From: Aulostomus chinensis
Taxonomy: Eukaryota; Chordata; Actinopteri; Syngnathiformes; Aulostomidae
DNA: 64,000 nt
Reading direction: 5' to 3'
Assembly: GCA_037954235.1 (NCBI GenBank)
Contig: JBBMOA010000021.1
Coordinates: 8,881,501 to 8,945,500 of the forward strand
Below the pieces are notes generated by a model. It did not search any database, was not told where the DNA came from, and saw nothing but the letters and a program-made list of their open reading frames with translations. This document shows, piece after piece, positions 28,499-40,621 of this stretch. The position numbers and the translations under genes were made by a program. Every line of letters starts with the position of its first letter. Position 1 is the stretch's first letter.

Positions 28499-31400
28499 CG
28501 CTTGGAGGAAGGAGAGGAGAACTGAGGTAATGCTGGCGCAGAGGTCTAGCCCATCACATCGGCACCAGTCTCAAAGTCAAATGAGGATGGACGAGTTCCC
28601 GTTCTGGCAGGCTTCAGAGGTGAGACTGCAGAGCTTCACCTAGGTTTTTACTGCTGCTTCTACGCTTGAATACGTGAAGAAAAACTGAACCTGTGACCAG
28701 AGCCTTGGGAAGCTGGGGATACACTGTAAGCCTATGTTTCAAGGCCCATATTTGAGCTGCAGGATACATTTTGACATCTGAATTTTGTTTTCATTCGGCA
28801 GTGCTTGTGTTCAAGCAGCTGCTCCTGATGAATTTCAGACATGTCAGAAACTTTGGTCAGCTGTCGTCATCATGCATACTGAAAGCGGAGCTGAAAGAAA
28901 CATCGGCTTCGATAACTCATTCAACTTTGATAGCCTCTTCGTCCCTTTCCTTTTCAAATTCCTCGGTGCTATCAAACAAAACTTTATTGACAACCATCGG
29001 TGGCTCGAGTGGTTGAGTTCACATCCCTAGAATCGTACAGTACGGACATCTGTCCAGGTTCAAACCACAGCATCTCTGTACTGACCAGGGAATGTCACTT
29101 AGAAAAAAGATGACACTTTACTTTTGGTCAGTGACAGTTCTCAAATGCAGAGAACGTATGATAGAGAGACATAAAATGGGCAGGTTTCCACATTCATCCT
29201 TTCAGCAAATATTTGGAAAATTTGGAGTTTGCATTGTTTTACAGGAACTTTCTTGATATTAAATTAGAAATAGAATTGGTTGAAATCAAAAGCAGATTCA
29301 GAACATCTACCCTACGAGTCAGATCAGGAGTGTGGTAATACATAGTTCCCCTTTCCCTTGGCGCGACTACCAAAATAGACCAAAATACACTGATAGTCAA
29401 CTGAAAACATCTGTTAAAATCAACCTCCGATGTTCCAGGGAGCATGAAGCCTAAGCTGACATATAGAACCATGGCTAGCAAAACTGTGGCCCCCAGTCAG
29501 TGGCTCCTCCCAGAGAGGCGAGGGCAAGCAGGTGACAAACAGGGAGGAAGAATGTGGACTGAGTCATCATACGGGTGGCGACAGACCGACACCCTCTGAA
29601 CCACGACGGCTTTTATTTATTTTGGAACTGGCCAGCACTGGACCATTATTATTATTCTCCACCAAGTTCCCTTCATCCACCGGTCGTTCACTTTCATCCG
29701 CCATGCTTCTTGTTACTCGTGCTGTTTCTGTTTGGGGCGTGACAACTTGAGGCCCGTACACTTCAACTTCCACGACAGTCTCATGCAGCCAAAATAACAG
29801 ATCTACACATTCACAACGCGCCGACGGCCGACTCGTTATCACCTTGTAGATCTTTTTTTTTTTTGCATGGAACCATGAGCTTGAAGATTTTCTGTTTGCG
29901 GTGCACTAACGTCATGTGACATAAGTTACTGGCAAGTTAAAATAAATTGCAAAATCTTACATGAAACCAAGCTAAGATAAAATTAATCTCAAATAATGGC
30001 CCCCAGGCGTTTAAATGAACCTGGCGTTTATTTGAGACAGGCGTCTATTTTACAAAATGAGGTCAGACCCTCGGCCATTATATGAGACCCGGCGGCAGTT
30101 TGACACCGGGCTATTAATTGGCTATTCATTGGTATGTCACATAAATATATATGTATATACATACATATATATTTAGAAAACAAATTGACATATTGACATC
30201 TTGTTTACACTGAAAAACACATAAAAAGTGAATTTTCTTCATTTCAGGAAAAGTAGGAAAAGCCTCTTGCTTAGTTAAAAACCACAAAACTGAGTAAAAA
30301 TGAAGAAACGAATCTTGATTTTGGCCGTCAGACCAATACAGATATATTTAAATCATGACAAATATCTGCCCTTACCGATGATGTGCCGATATTATTGTGC
30401 ATCCCTTGAAGTAAGGTCGGTGGTTCAGACTAGATGGCTTATTTTATTATTTAATGCTGGCGAAGTTTTTCTGCCTATGAAGGACAATGAAACAAAACCA
30501 TGACCTCAAAAATGGTGATAGAAAAGCAACACTTTCAACTTCCAGGTGCAATCCAAAAACACATCATCCCTGCAGCACTCTATGATTACTCTAGGATTAC
30601 TTATTACTTTGTCAATATGGCCAATCAGAAGCATTTGCCTCTCTGAGCTATTCAGATCCAAAATGTTTGAATGTGACTTAGAATGGAATTTAAAAAAAAA
30701 AACAAAACAAAACCTCTTTTGACTGAAAAGTGAGCCAACATACCGCACCATCCTTGATTATCAAGCATATAACTTCCAGTCTGGCGGACCAGACAACCAG
30801 CTCCACGGGTTGTCTTCCCTATCATTCTTTCTCTGGACAGTAGAGGCTGAGAGAGAACAATAATGATATAGCCTGTTGGCTGTTCACGGAGCCTAACCCC
30901 CTTCTGTTCTCAGCACAGTGGAAGAGGCAGGTCATCACAGCTCTGCAGGCCAGGGTAACCCCAGAGAAGACAAACAATGGGATAACAGGGAGGATATCGT
31001 GCTCTGGTAGTTGGCAGGTTTTCACATCTTTTTCCCAGCAGACAATGAGAGAATCTGAGAGACTCTTTGTTGTGGGGATTAGGTCACCGTTAACCTATGC
31101 TAAAGCTAAAATACTGCAAATATTCTCAACCTTTCGCACAGTTTAATGTGTGACCTATGACAATCAATGAAGACATCTCAATGCTGACTAGAAAGTGAGC
31201 ATGTTCCCAAGAAAACGACATCATTAGTTGCCGTACAACATCCCTGTCAGGTCCATGCCAGTAAAGGAACATAGTGTCTGTGCTTTCTGTGACGTCTTAG
31301 ACGAAGCTCATCCAAGTCAATAAAGCCATTACAAAACAATCTAATCATGGATACACATTTTGATTACATTAAGTCTTAACTATGAAGCAATAAAGGGAAT

Positions 31401-33590
31401 AGATTTCACGACAGACATCCTGACTTGTGCAGGCAGGAAACACACAGGCGACTGTGGGCCAGAACCCAGAGATCTTGTACATTCAGCACAACCTGATAGT
31501 GTTGTAATCCTGACCACCGAAACTGAGACCAAGTCTTGACCTTAATCAGCGTGTACCAAGACAAAGACAAGACCAAGACCAAGGCAGAGAGAAAGCAAGC
31601 CAAGACCAAGGCCAAGGCCTGGCAAAACCAAGCCAAGACCAAGACCAAGTTAGGATGAGACCAAGTCAAGACTGAGACCAAGCCAAGACCGGGATCAAGG
31701 CGGGACGAGACCAAGTCAAGACTCAGACCAAGGCAAGACGAGACCAAGCTACAACTAAAACCAAGGCAGGGCAAGACCAAGTCAAGACTGAGACCAAGGA
31801 AGAGAGACCAATTCAAGGCAGAGATAAAGTCGAGACTGAGACCAAGGCAAGCCTGAGACCAAGGCAAGACAGAGACCAAGTCAAGCCTGAGACCAAGTCA
31901 AGCCTGAGACCAAGTCATGCCTGAGGCAGGAAGAGAGAGAATCATGACCAGACGCCAACTGAGACCTTCATAATTATCCCCTGCTTGGTCTTTACATTCC
32001 ATAATGATTCCACCCTTACAGCAAAAGATTAATCATGTATCTGTATCTTTATGTTATGACAATCAAATTCTAATTTCCTGGTTGAATGCAGGTTAGCACA
32101 TTTTTTGAGTTGTCAAAAACTAATTCACATGATAACAGACAGTATAAATATCCGATCAAAGTGTCTTTTTGGACATTTCTTGGTTTAGAAACTTGTCTGT
32201 CCTGAAGTCATCCCTCTAATAAATGAATGCATGCATGTCATTTTCTCAGGTGTGTGGCCCTCATGTTTCAGCTATTTGACCAAAGAGGTCCGAACAGTCA
32301 AAGCAACAACAAAATGGCTAACCTGATTGTCCGATCTGAAGCTGCTCTGGACGCTATGTTTAGTAACTACCAGCTGTCCCACCATATTTTATCACTGCTG
32401 TGGTTCTGTCGAAGCAACCAAGTCATAAAAGCTGAGTTTCCATTTGATTGTTTAGGAATAGCTGGCTCAGGATCAGCTCCAAGAAGCAACTGGCCTGCTC
32501 CAAACAAACGCCGCACGACAGTGTGCAAGTGAATGATTGAAATCTGTATTTTACCTCACGATTTGATATTCTAGCTTTTCTTCATCTGTCCTCCCTACAT
32601 CTGAACACAAATATCTGCACTCCTCTACTCATGACATTTTCAAAACAGAATTTTTACTTTAGTTTTGATGCACGGCAGACAAAAATGACATAAAAGATGT
32701 AGCAATGAACAAAAAAAAATCCCTCTTAGTTACATTGCAGAGTGGGATGTAAATTTTGACTTCTGTGTGAATAATAAACCAAAACCAAGTCTCACTGAGC
32801 TGCTAACATGCTGTCTCAAAGATGCACCGCGCACTCATTTTAATATCATTTAAAAATTTGTAGAGTTGTCATAATAACAGATTAATTTTGATTTAATAAT
32901 TACAGCAAAAATAACTCATTAAAAATGTGCACAATTAATGGTGAACTTTCCCTCACTCGTGGATCTAACTTGTGAAAGGATAGCTGAGCAGCAATGCGGC
33001 TTGGTTGCATCTAGTCTGACTGAAATTTAAAGATTAAGACCTCTCCAACATATAAAATGTATCTACTCACTTATCTGAAATCTTTAATGTGCTTGTCATG
33101 ACCTAAATAGATATCTGTGATTAATTTAGATTAATTACAAAACCTGTAAATTGGTTGAATCGGTTCGTCTACTTTTATCAGCGTATCTATACTTCCTGAG
33201 TAATGTGTGCATTTTTGTCACTTCTGAATTTTTGAATGATGTGACTGATGTAAAATTTACTACGTTAATAAAGAGAAGCGACGCTGGCCTTTCTAAAGCT
33301 AAACGCACGTCATGCAGGATGCGAGCCGAGCCACTATGAATAAGAAATACAACCGTCTGAGACAAATGCATTTTTCTTTATTAAGTCTGATCTTCGGTGC
33401 GTTGTGTGAAATTGAACCCCAGCAAAATATCAATGAGCTTATTGTCACAAACTGAATACAGTGCTGGGTCACAAACTGGTGCCACACAATCACACTGATG
33501 GCACAGAGAAGCCACTATAGCAGCCATGTTACGTCACTATCGGTTGCTCAGAGCTCAACAAGCCCTCATGATGACCCCACACCACGCACA

Positions 33591-33632
<42 letters not shown>

Positions 33633-36600
33633 GACAGGACTTCATCCTGTGATTGAGGTGCATACATTTCTACAACAGCCTTCTATAATGTAGTAAAGAT
33701 CAGAATACTACTCCTCTCTTATCGCTAACTCTTACTATCATTCAAGCTCAGGTAGACAGAAAATACTGTTAACATGACAGTGTCTTAGAGATTTGTCTAA
33801 ATTGGGTTCATATCTAATTATTAGGCTCATACTGGTTTCTCAATCTCAATATTGGTCTCATTTTTGTGCTACGCTTAACAAAAGTGATAAAAAGGCACAG
33901 CTGGGATGATTCAAGAGAGCAACCTACATGCTCCACTTCTTCATCTCATCTGATTTGAGTAACTCAAAAGGGCCTGTCCATCAAAGGGCTGTGCCAGGAA
34001 TAAATACAACACGCCGCCGCACAGCCAGACATGACAGATCATTGCTTTTCTGACGTCCAAGTAGCTCAGAGTAAAGACATACAGTAGACCCTCAGACCTC
34101 TTTAAAAACTTGTGGCATCCCTCTTCTTTAAAAAAAAGGGGGGGGGGCAATCTGGGTTCAATTTCATGCTTCCTCGCTGTTTAAGCAGGTACCCGGCAGG
34201 CTGTGGAACTGGAGGGGAACCACAGACAGGAAATCTGACCTAACTGTATTCCATGTGACCGCCTGCTCCAGGAATCCCAGAGCAACATTCTCCTGATTCA
34301 TCTTCTGCAAATCAGAGGGGCTGGGTGGGGGGTGGGGGGTGGGCGGTTAGGGATTGGGGGAAGGCTTCCTCCCCAGTTCATGTCCAACATTTGTTACTTT
34401 CACAGGAACGATGGGAGAGGACGGTGAATCAGGACGCTCAGATTAGAGATAGACAGAGATACAAATGGAGATATGTGTGTGTAATATCACCAGCTAACTA
34501 ATCAGATTATGGTAGGTCTTGATCATGATAGCATTTCATTGAATATATTCCAGTTCTAAAATATTTTCTAACCTTTGCTTTGACAATTAGAAGGCAAATC
34601 TCACTGCCTTTGTGAAATAATCCGTCCCTTTGCGTGGGGTGCTAATCCCTCCGCCTCTTGAGCTCAGTTGTAAAAACTGCATCAGAAAGAAAATGATGTA
34701 CTGAGGTGCAGTTCCAGATTGAGTTGAGGAGGTATAAAGAGACTATAGAGCCTGCAGGAAGATGTCCTGCTGTGGTGTGAGACTTTCCTGGCGGCAAATG
34801 GTCGTCCCGTTCAGAGAACAGCTAGAACAGTGTTAGAAGTGACAGGGATGATTTGGAGAAAACAAGAAGGGGAAAGCAGAGGTGGAACTAATTCCATCCA
34901 CATGCCCAGACCGCAGACCTTAAGTGAAGTCTTGTAATTTATGGGTTCTTTGATCATGAATGAAAAGTAACAACACAAATTTTCTATTTAATATGCATGT
35001 AATGATCAGTGAGTGTGTCTTACCAAGAGTTCATCCATGCTGGTCTGGCACTTCTCTAGGTTGATACGCTTGATGGCCACCTTCTCCTTGCGTGGTATAC
35101 AGTAGGCTGCTTGAACCACGGCTGTGGCCCCACTCCCTACAACAGAAAGAACCGATGCTTTGGTTACGGATCAATTCAACAACATATCACCCTTCCAACC
35201 CAGGCTCCTTAAATCACAGCAACTATTGGATAAGAAACTTAACTTTAATCCATTAACTTTAAATCCTGAAAGTTCAGGAGGGTTAAACAGAGTTCCTCTT
35301 TAGTATGGCTTAACTATCTCTTCATCAATTATGAATCAGCTTTCCCAAATCCTTCCTGATGAGGCCAATCTGATTAGGGCCAGCATCAAATCAGGGACCT
35401 CTCTCGAGGTCTTGTCCTGTGGTTCCTCTACCTCCCCAGATGGCACTAGTAGCACCAGTGGCTAAGCCAGAAGTGCTAATGTTAAAGCTAGCTTCAGCGG
35501 ATGTACTGCATCCGCTGCTGCTCCAATGGTTGCGGGGCAAGATCCTTTCAAAGACCCCAGAAGACCCACCTGCGGCCTTTCGTTGCGTCTGATTGGCTAA
35601 GAACGGGGGCAGGTCTTCACAGGTGGACAAAAAAAACCTGGTTTATTTGGGATGGGGGGCTTTGAGAGGACTCTACATACGTTCTGGGACCCAACAGCAA
35701 ATTTTGTGCTTGATGCTATCAAAAAAACGCACAAATTACGACTTGAAGCCGATACCCTGCAACAGTGTCTTTCTCTTTGGAAAATGTGTGGTAGTCTGAG
35801 TTGAAGCCTCCAGAGGGGAGATGTGCCTGCTGTTCCTTCATTGTGTGAGGTCATTTCACTGCCTCCTCAGTGCTCTTATTTCAATACTCACATGGCTGTT
35901 TCCAAATGATCTTGCAAAACTAGGAGTACTTTCTCCTCTGGCAAGAACCAGTGGTGAGTTCGTCCACCCTCCAGTAAGCTTTTCCTAACCTCCTTTACCC
36001 TTAGCTCTGCCCAAATATTAACAAAGTCCTCATTGTTTGGACTTTTCATTGAGCCTGCAGTGTATGGAGGTTAAAAAAATAGTGGCGCTATATTAAAAGA
36101 AATTTGAAAAAAAAAAAAAAAACAGCTCCTTGATCTTTAATTAAATGGAAAATCTGTCCCTGTAGACGTGACCGGTTTTTAACTTTAATTGTTTTCATTC
36201 TAGATAATTATGACTTCGGGCTATATGAGAGAAAGAGAATGATAGAGCATAAAATATCTCTGAGAATAAGCATAAATGCTGGCTCTCATGATAATCCAAT
36301 AAAATTGTAATTTCCTAGTAATTTCCTGTAGCAAAGGGTCACTTTCATCATGATTTACATACGTCTGAAAGTCTTTTTATTTTTGTAGTAGGTGGTAATC
36401 TTTTACAATATCTGATCCAACTTTCCAGTTTACAAATAATCACGGACCACTCCTCCCTTGCTCAAAATACAACACCACCACTAGTACTACTACATCCGTA
36501 CAAATCTCTGGAGGTGGGCCAGTGATGGCCACAGGGAGCCAGTTACCGTGCACATGGTGGAGCGTAAATTCCTCCACACAAACAAACAGCCAGTCGTCAT

Positions 36601-39600
36601 GGGTGGCTGGACGAGTTGGAAAGTTGGAAAGATGGTGAAAAAACAAGAGGAGATCATAGAGATCTGTAGCGAGCAGGGTCAAGGGTCAGCAAGGCTCTCT
36701 GAGTTATTTAAACATGTTGAGGCCCGGTTAGCGTTAATACAAACCTGATGCTCTTTGATATGTCACTTCCAGGCTTAGCCAAGGATGTGTGCCTCTCCAG
36801 TTACAAGATCATTCAATACTTCATTAGGCATTGAGGATCTAACGAGAGCTGCATATCAGCTAATTAGGGAAGCAATATGAAAACCTCATCATGGGGTGAT
36901 AGAATCAGATGGCAAAACAAATGATCATCTTATAAAGAAATAATATACGCAACACATCATCACTTCTGTAGAAGCACAACAGGGAGAGCGCCGCAAGTTT
37001 AAGCTTCCCCTTCTGATTTTAGCATTCTGCCTTTTCAAAGACCCCCTAGCTAGGTGAAACGATAACAAAACTCAAAGCTAGCTAGCGAGTAGCAAACTAC
37101 CCACTAAAAAGGGGCAATTTGCAACGTAGATTGTTGATATTCATTGCCTCAACATTCTATTGCAGAATGCATAGACAAAAAACAAGCAGTGGTTCTGATA
37201 AATATGTGCAGAGTATTGATATTATGGGCGAAGATCGGTTCTAAGTTATGCTAGCTATGTAGCGTAGCTGACTACACAAACACTAGAAACTATAAGCTGC
37301 TGTGATTAAATTGACTGGCATGTACCAGCTTTGCCCCCTCCCCCGATGATGCATTCAAACACTGACATAAAAAGTCCCTCTCGCTAGCTCATCAAACGGA
37401 ACTCCAAGCTAGTGAGGGAGAAACAACCTACACACTGAAAATCTTTTGACAAATACCTGGATCAAAAAAAAAAAGGAAGCCTGATCAGTGATTTCTGTAA
37501 ACAGCTGAAAAGATATACACCCGGAAGGAGTATATAAACATTTCCTTAAACAGAACATGGTTTCCTACCCCAAGGGCACCATCGCCACATCCTAGCTTAG
37601 CCCCGCCCACGACGACGATGACTGGCTCAACAAAATAGAAACGAGTCAGAGCACAAAAGGCGTTATTGTGCAGACATTAAAAAAAAAAAGTTTTAAATGC
37701 AATTAGTCTGTCTTTGTTGTGCCACTATCTGCATGCCATCAGACATTTTATTGTAGATATTCAAAGAAGAAGAAGAAGTATGAAGTCATATTCACAAGCG
37801 GTGCCACAGCTTTGAGGTGCACTGAAGCAAATTAATATCTCTCTCTTTTTCTAACGGAACTTCCTGATCCGCTTGATTATTTCGCTTTGAGACGCTCAGT
37901 CCTTCAATCTTCTGGGACAGCAGTTAGTGTTGTTTCTTTTATAAATTATATGTAATGCATAAACTGATTATGGTTAGAGGAAAAGGAAGGTATTTTCAAA
38001 TATGAAGAAAAAAACATCCATAAACTACATTCTTGTCTCTCTTTTCTATTTCCAGCTGCGCATAAAAACTACATTTAGCTTGTTTTGAAAGTGGAAGGCT
38101 AAATCAAATCTATAAATTGAGTTACCACATTAGGCAAAATTAAATGAAGATGACCCAGCAGCTGCGAACTGCAAGTGTGGCATGTTGACCCGGAGGAGCG
38201 ATTCCAAGTTTTGTGCGTTTTGAGTTGTTTTTGTTTTTGCTTTTGTTTTTGCTTTTGTATGTCCGTTCACATTTTGTTTCCATTACCTGTCAATGTTCTT
38301 TTTTCTCTCTCTCACTTTCTCAAGTGTTTTCTAGAAATATTCTAAATTAATGTGGATTTAACAATCACCAAGGACCCACATTTATCCTCTGATGTTGGAT
38401 CTGGAAGCCAAGGTTTCATATCTGTCATGTTAAAATTCATAATCCTTCTTCTCATTTAATTAAAATGTGCCGCAATCTGTTGTATCGCTGAATTCAAAGA
38501 GCTGCGTCCCTGTTGCAGACAGCGTGACAAAAACTTCATTTCAGCGAAGGATGCATTGACAAAACAATCATGATCTTTGGAAAAGAAGCCACTGTTTTCT
38601 GTAAGCATGTTTCCTCAAAACAAGATGAGCTAGATATGCTTAACCTGATGGTTATTATCACACAAATGTGATGTCATGGACCGGACGATTTAAGCCTCCA
38701 TACTCTCCAACCAGTGAGTCGGCAGTACAGGTCCCTGCTAAAATACTAAAATGCTGCTAAAAATGCACCGTCATCATGTTTGTTGGTAAAAATATGACTT
38801 ACACACAATTGATGACTGTGACTCATACTGGAATTGCAATATCAGTAAAACACAAAAAAACAAAAAGGAGATATTTTGTCCAAAGTCTTCAGCCCTCCAT
38901 CTGACTCGAGCATGTTTGCGTTCCTGTGCATCTCTATGAAGTCTACATAAACGGTCAGGTTTCCTTAAGGGGTCCACATGAGCCTCACACTCCGAATTGG
39001 GGGGCGCTCAAAAACCGCGTGACTTAATCGAGGCTGTCTGACATCATCAGATCTGTAGTGTTCCTCCACCTAAATGACCAAATTTCATCAAAATCCACCC
39101 TTTTCCTTGTAGCTATCCTCTTAAAAAGACAAACGACAGTAACCTCCTTGGTGAATACAATATGTCACGTTATGACGCTAGCACGCGAGACATCTAAAGG
39201 GGAAGGCGTTACTCAAAAGGTTGCGTTAAGTTCATTTATTGCCGATGACACAGAGGGCGTATGCAATCATGTTTGATCAGATTAGCTCAGCCTTGAATTA
39301 GTTCCTTAATGAGAGCGGGACACTATTTGAGGGCTGTGTCAACGTCTTCCTTCATGACCTAAGAGCAGCTGTAGAGCAGCAGTTTGTCTTTCAACAGGGA
39401 GAAAAATGGTCGCCGCTGGACATAAACAGAGAGGGCAGAAAGTTTCCTATCCAGTTTAGCCAACACAAATGATCCAATGAGAGTTTGAAGCTGGACATGC
39501 TTCCCATATTGGCTCGGTAATGGTATGATATGATCCAATGCACAATGAGGTGAGTTCAGGGGGGTGTGTGTGTGTGAACTATGTAATAACATGTCCTCTT

Positions 39601-40554
39601 TCCCTAGGGAAGAAACCAAAACAATAGCTCTGCTGGGTAGACTGGGTACGCAGGCCCCAGGCTTAGCTGCTCACAGCTTCTCACCTGCAGCAGTATCGAC
39701 GTAATCAGCTCTGTACTCAAAGTAACAAAAGATATCCCATTAAATATCTGTTTACATTCGCTTTCTAACACAAGCAGCAGCACTCAAGACTCCTCTTGTA
39801 CCTCCTCACACATCAAAGTTGACGTGCAGCGCTGAGTTTACAGTCGAGGATTCGGAAATGAGTCAGGATGACAGAATCCCGATCGTCGTCTCAGTCTGGG
39901 TGGGACAACAGATCATTATTCCAATAATACAATAATAATTTTATGAAGTGCTGCAAAAGAACACAGCATAAAAGATCATAAAAACATATAAGCACGACTG
40001 AAAAGGCAACAAGAACAATAAAACTGCCACAAAAAGACAGAAAATAAGAACACAGGCAAAACAGGATCCCCAAAAGAAACAGGCAGAGGACCGAGGCATC
40101 TACAGGTAAAAGTAAAAGCCAGCTTTAACAGGTGAGTCTTGGGTTGTTTTACATATTTTTCTACAGAGACTGCAGACCGTAACACAAAAGAAGAGAATTC
40201 GGTGGTTTTGGAGCCATGAGTTCAAAGGCTCGAATACTATTGGCGACATGGTTACACTGCCATCAACTATGGATATTTTGTTAAAACAGCTTTTAGAAAC
40301 AGATCCCTCGCCATCTTAACAGCTTCTTTACTGTATAAATATGCATATATATGCATGCTAACGAGGCTAGAAGCTAGGACTACTCTGCATTTTGATGTAG
40401 AGCCATTGTTTCATCTCAAATTCTATCCAACTAACACCACAATAGAATTCAAATTACAAAAAAAAAAATGCTTTTTGGCTTTTTCTTGGGTTGGGGGGTT
40501 TACCAAAGATGTCATTTCATACGGCTCAGAGACCCCAGATTTTACAAGCAATCC

Positions 40555-40621
<67 letters not shown>

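Larger units (their letters stand above)
27927..35023 (-). other. oxsr1: oxsr1 intron 2 (7.1 kb)
   Basis: Holds microsatellites at 28452-28496 and 33591-33629, a possible dispersed repeat at 29975-30130 and the 17-bp minisatellite at 31500-31930. No exon recognised. Confidence 0.6.

Noticed and set aside
29532..29842. Open frames on both strands in oxsr1 intron 2
   Set aside because: No domain, no splice sites that make sense, no repeat family identified; left unannotated.
31406..31879. 157-codon minus-strand open frame (LGLSLDLV repeats)
   Set aside because: It lies almost wholly in the 17-bp minisatellite and is open because of composition; no known domain.
36440..36748. Open frames on both strands near TTAKQPVVMGGW-like text in oxsr1 intron 1
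   Set aside because: Could be an old transposon fragment, but nothing recognisable enough to call.
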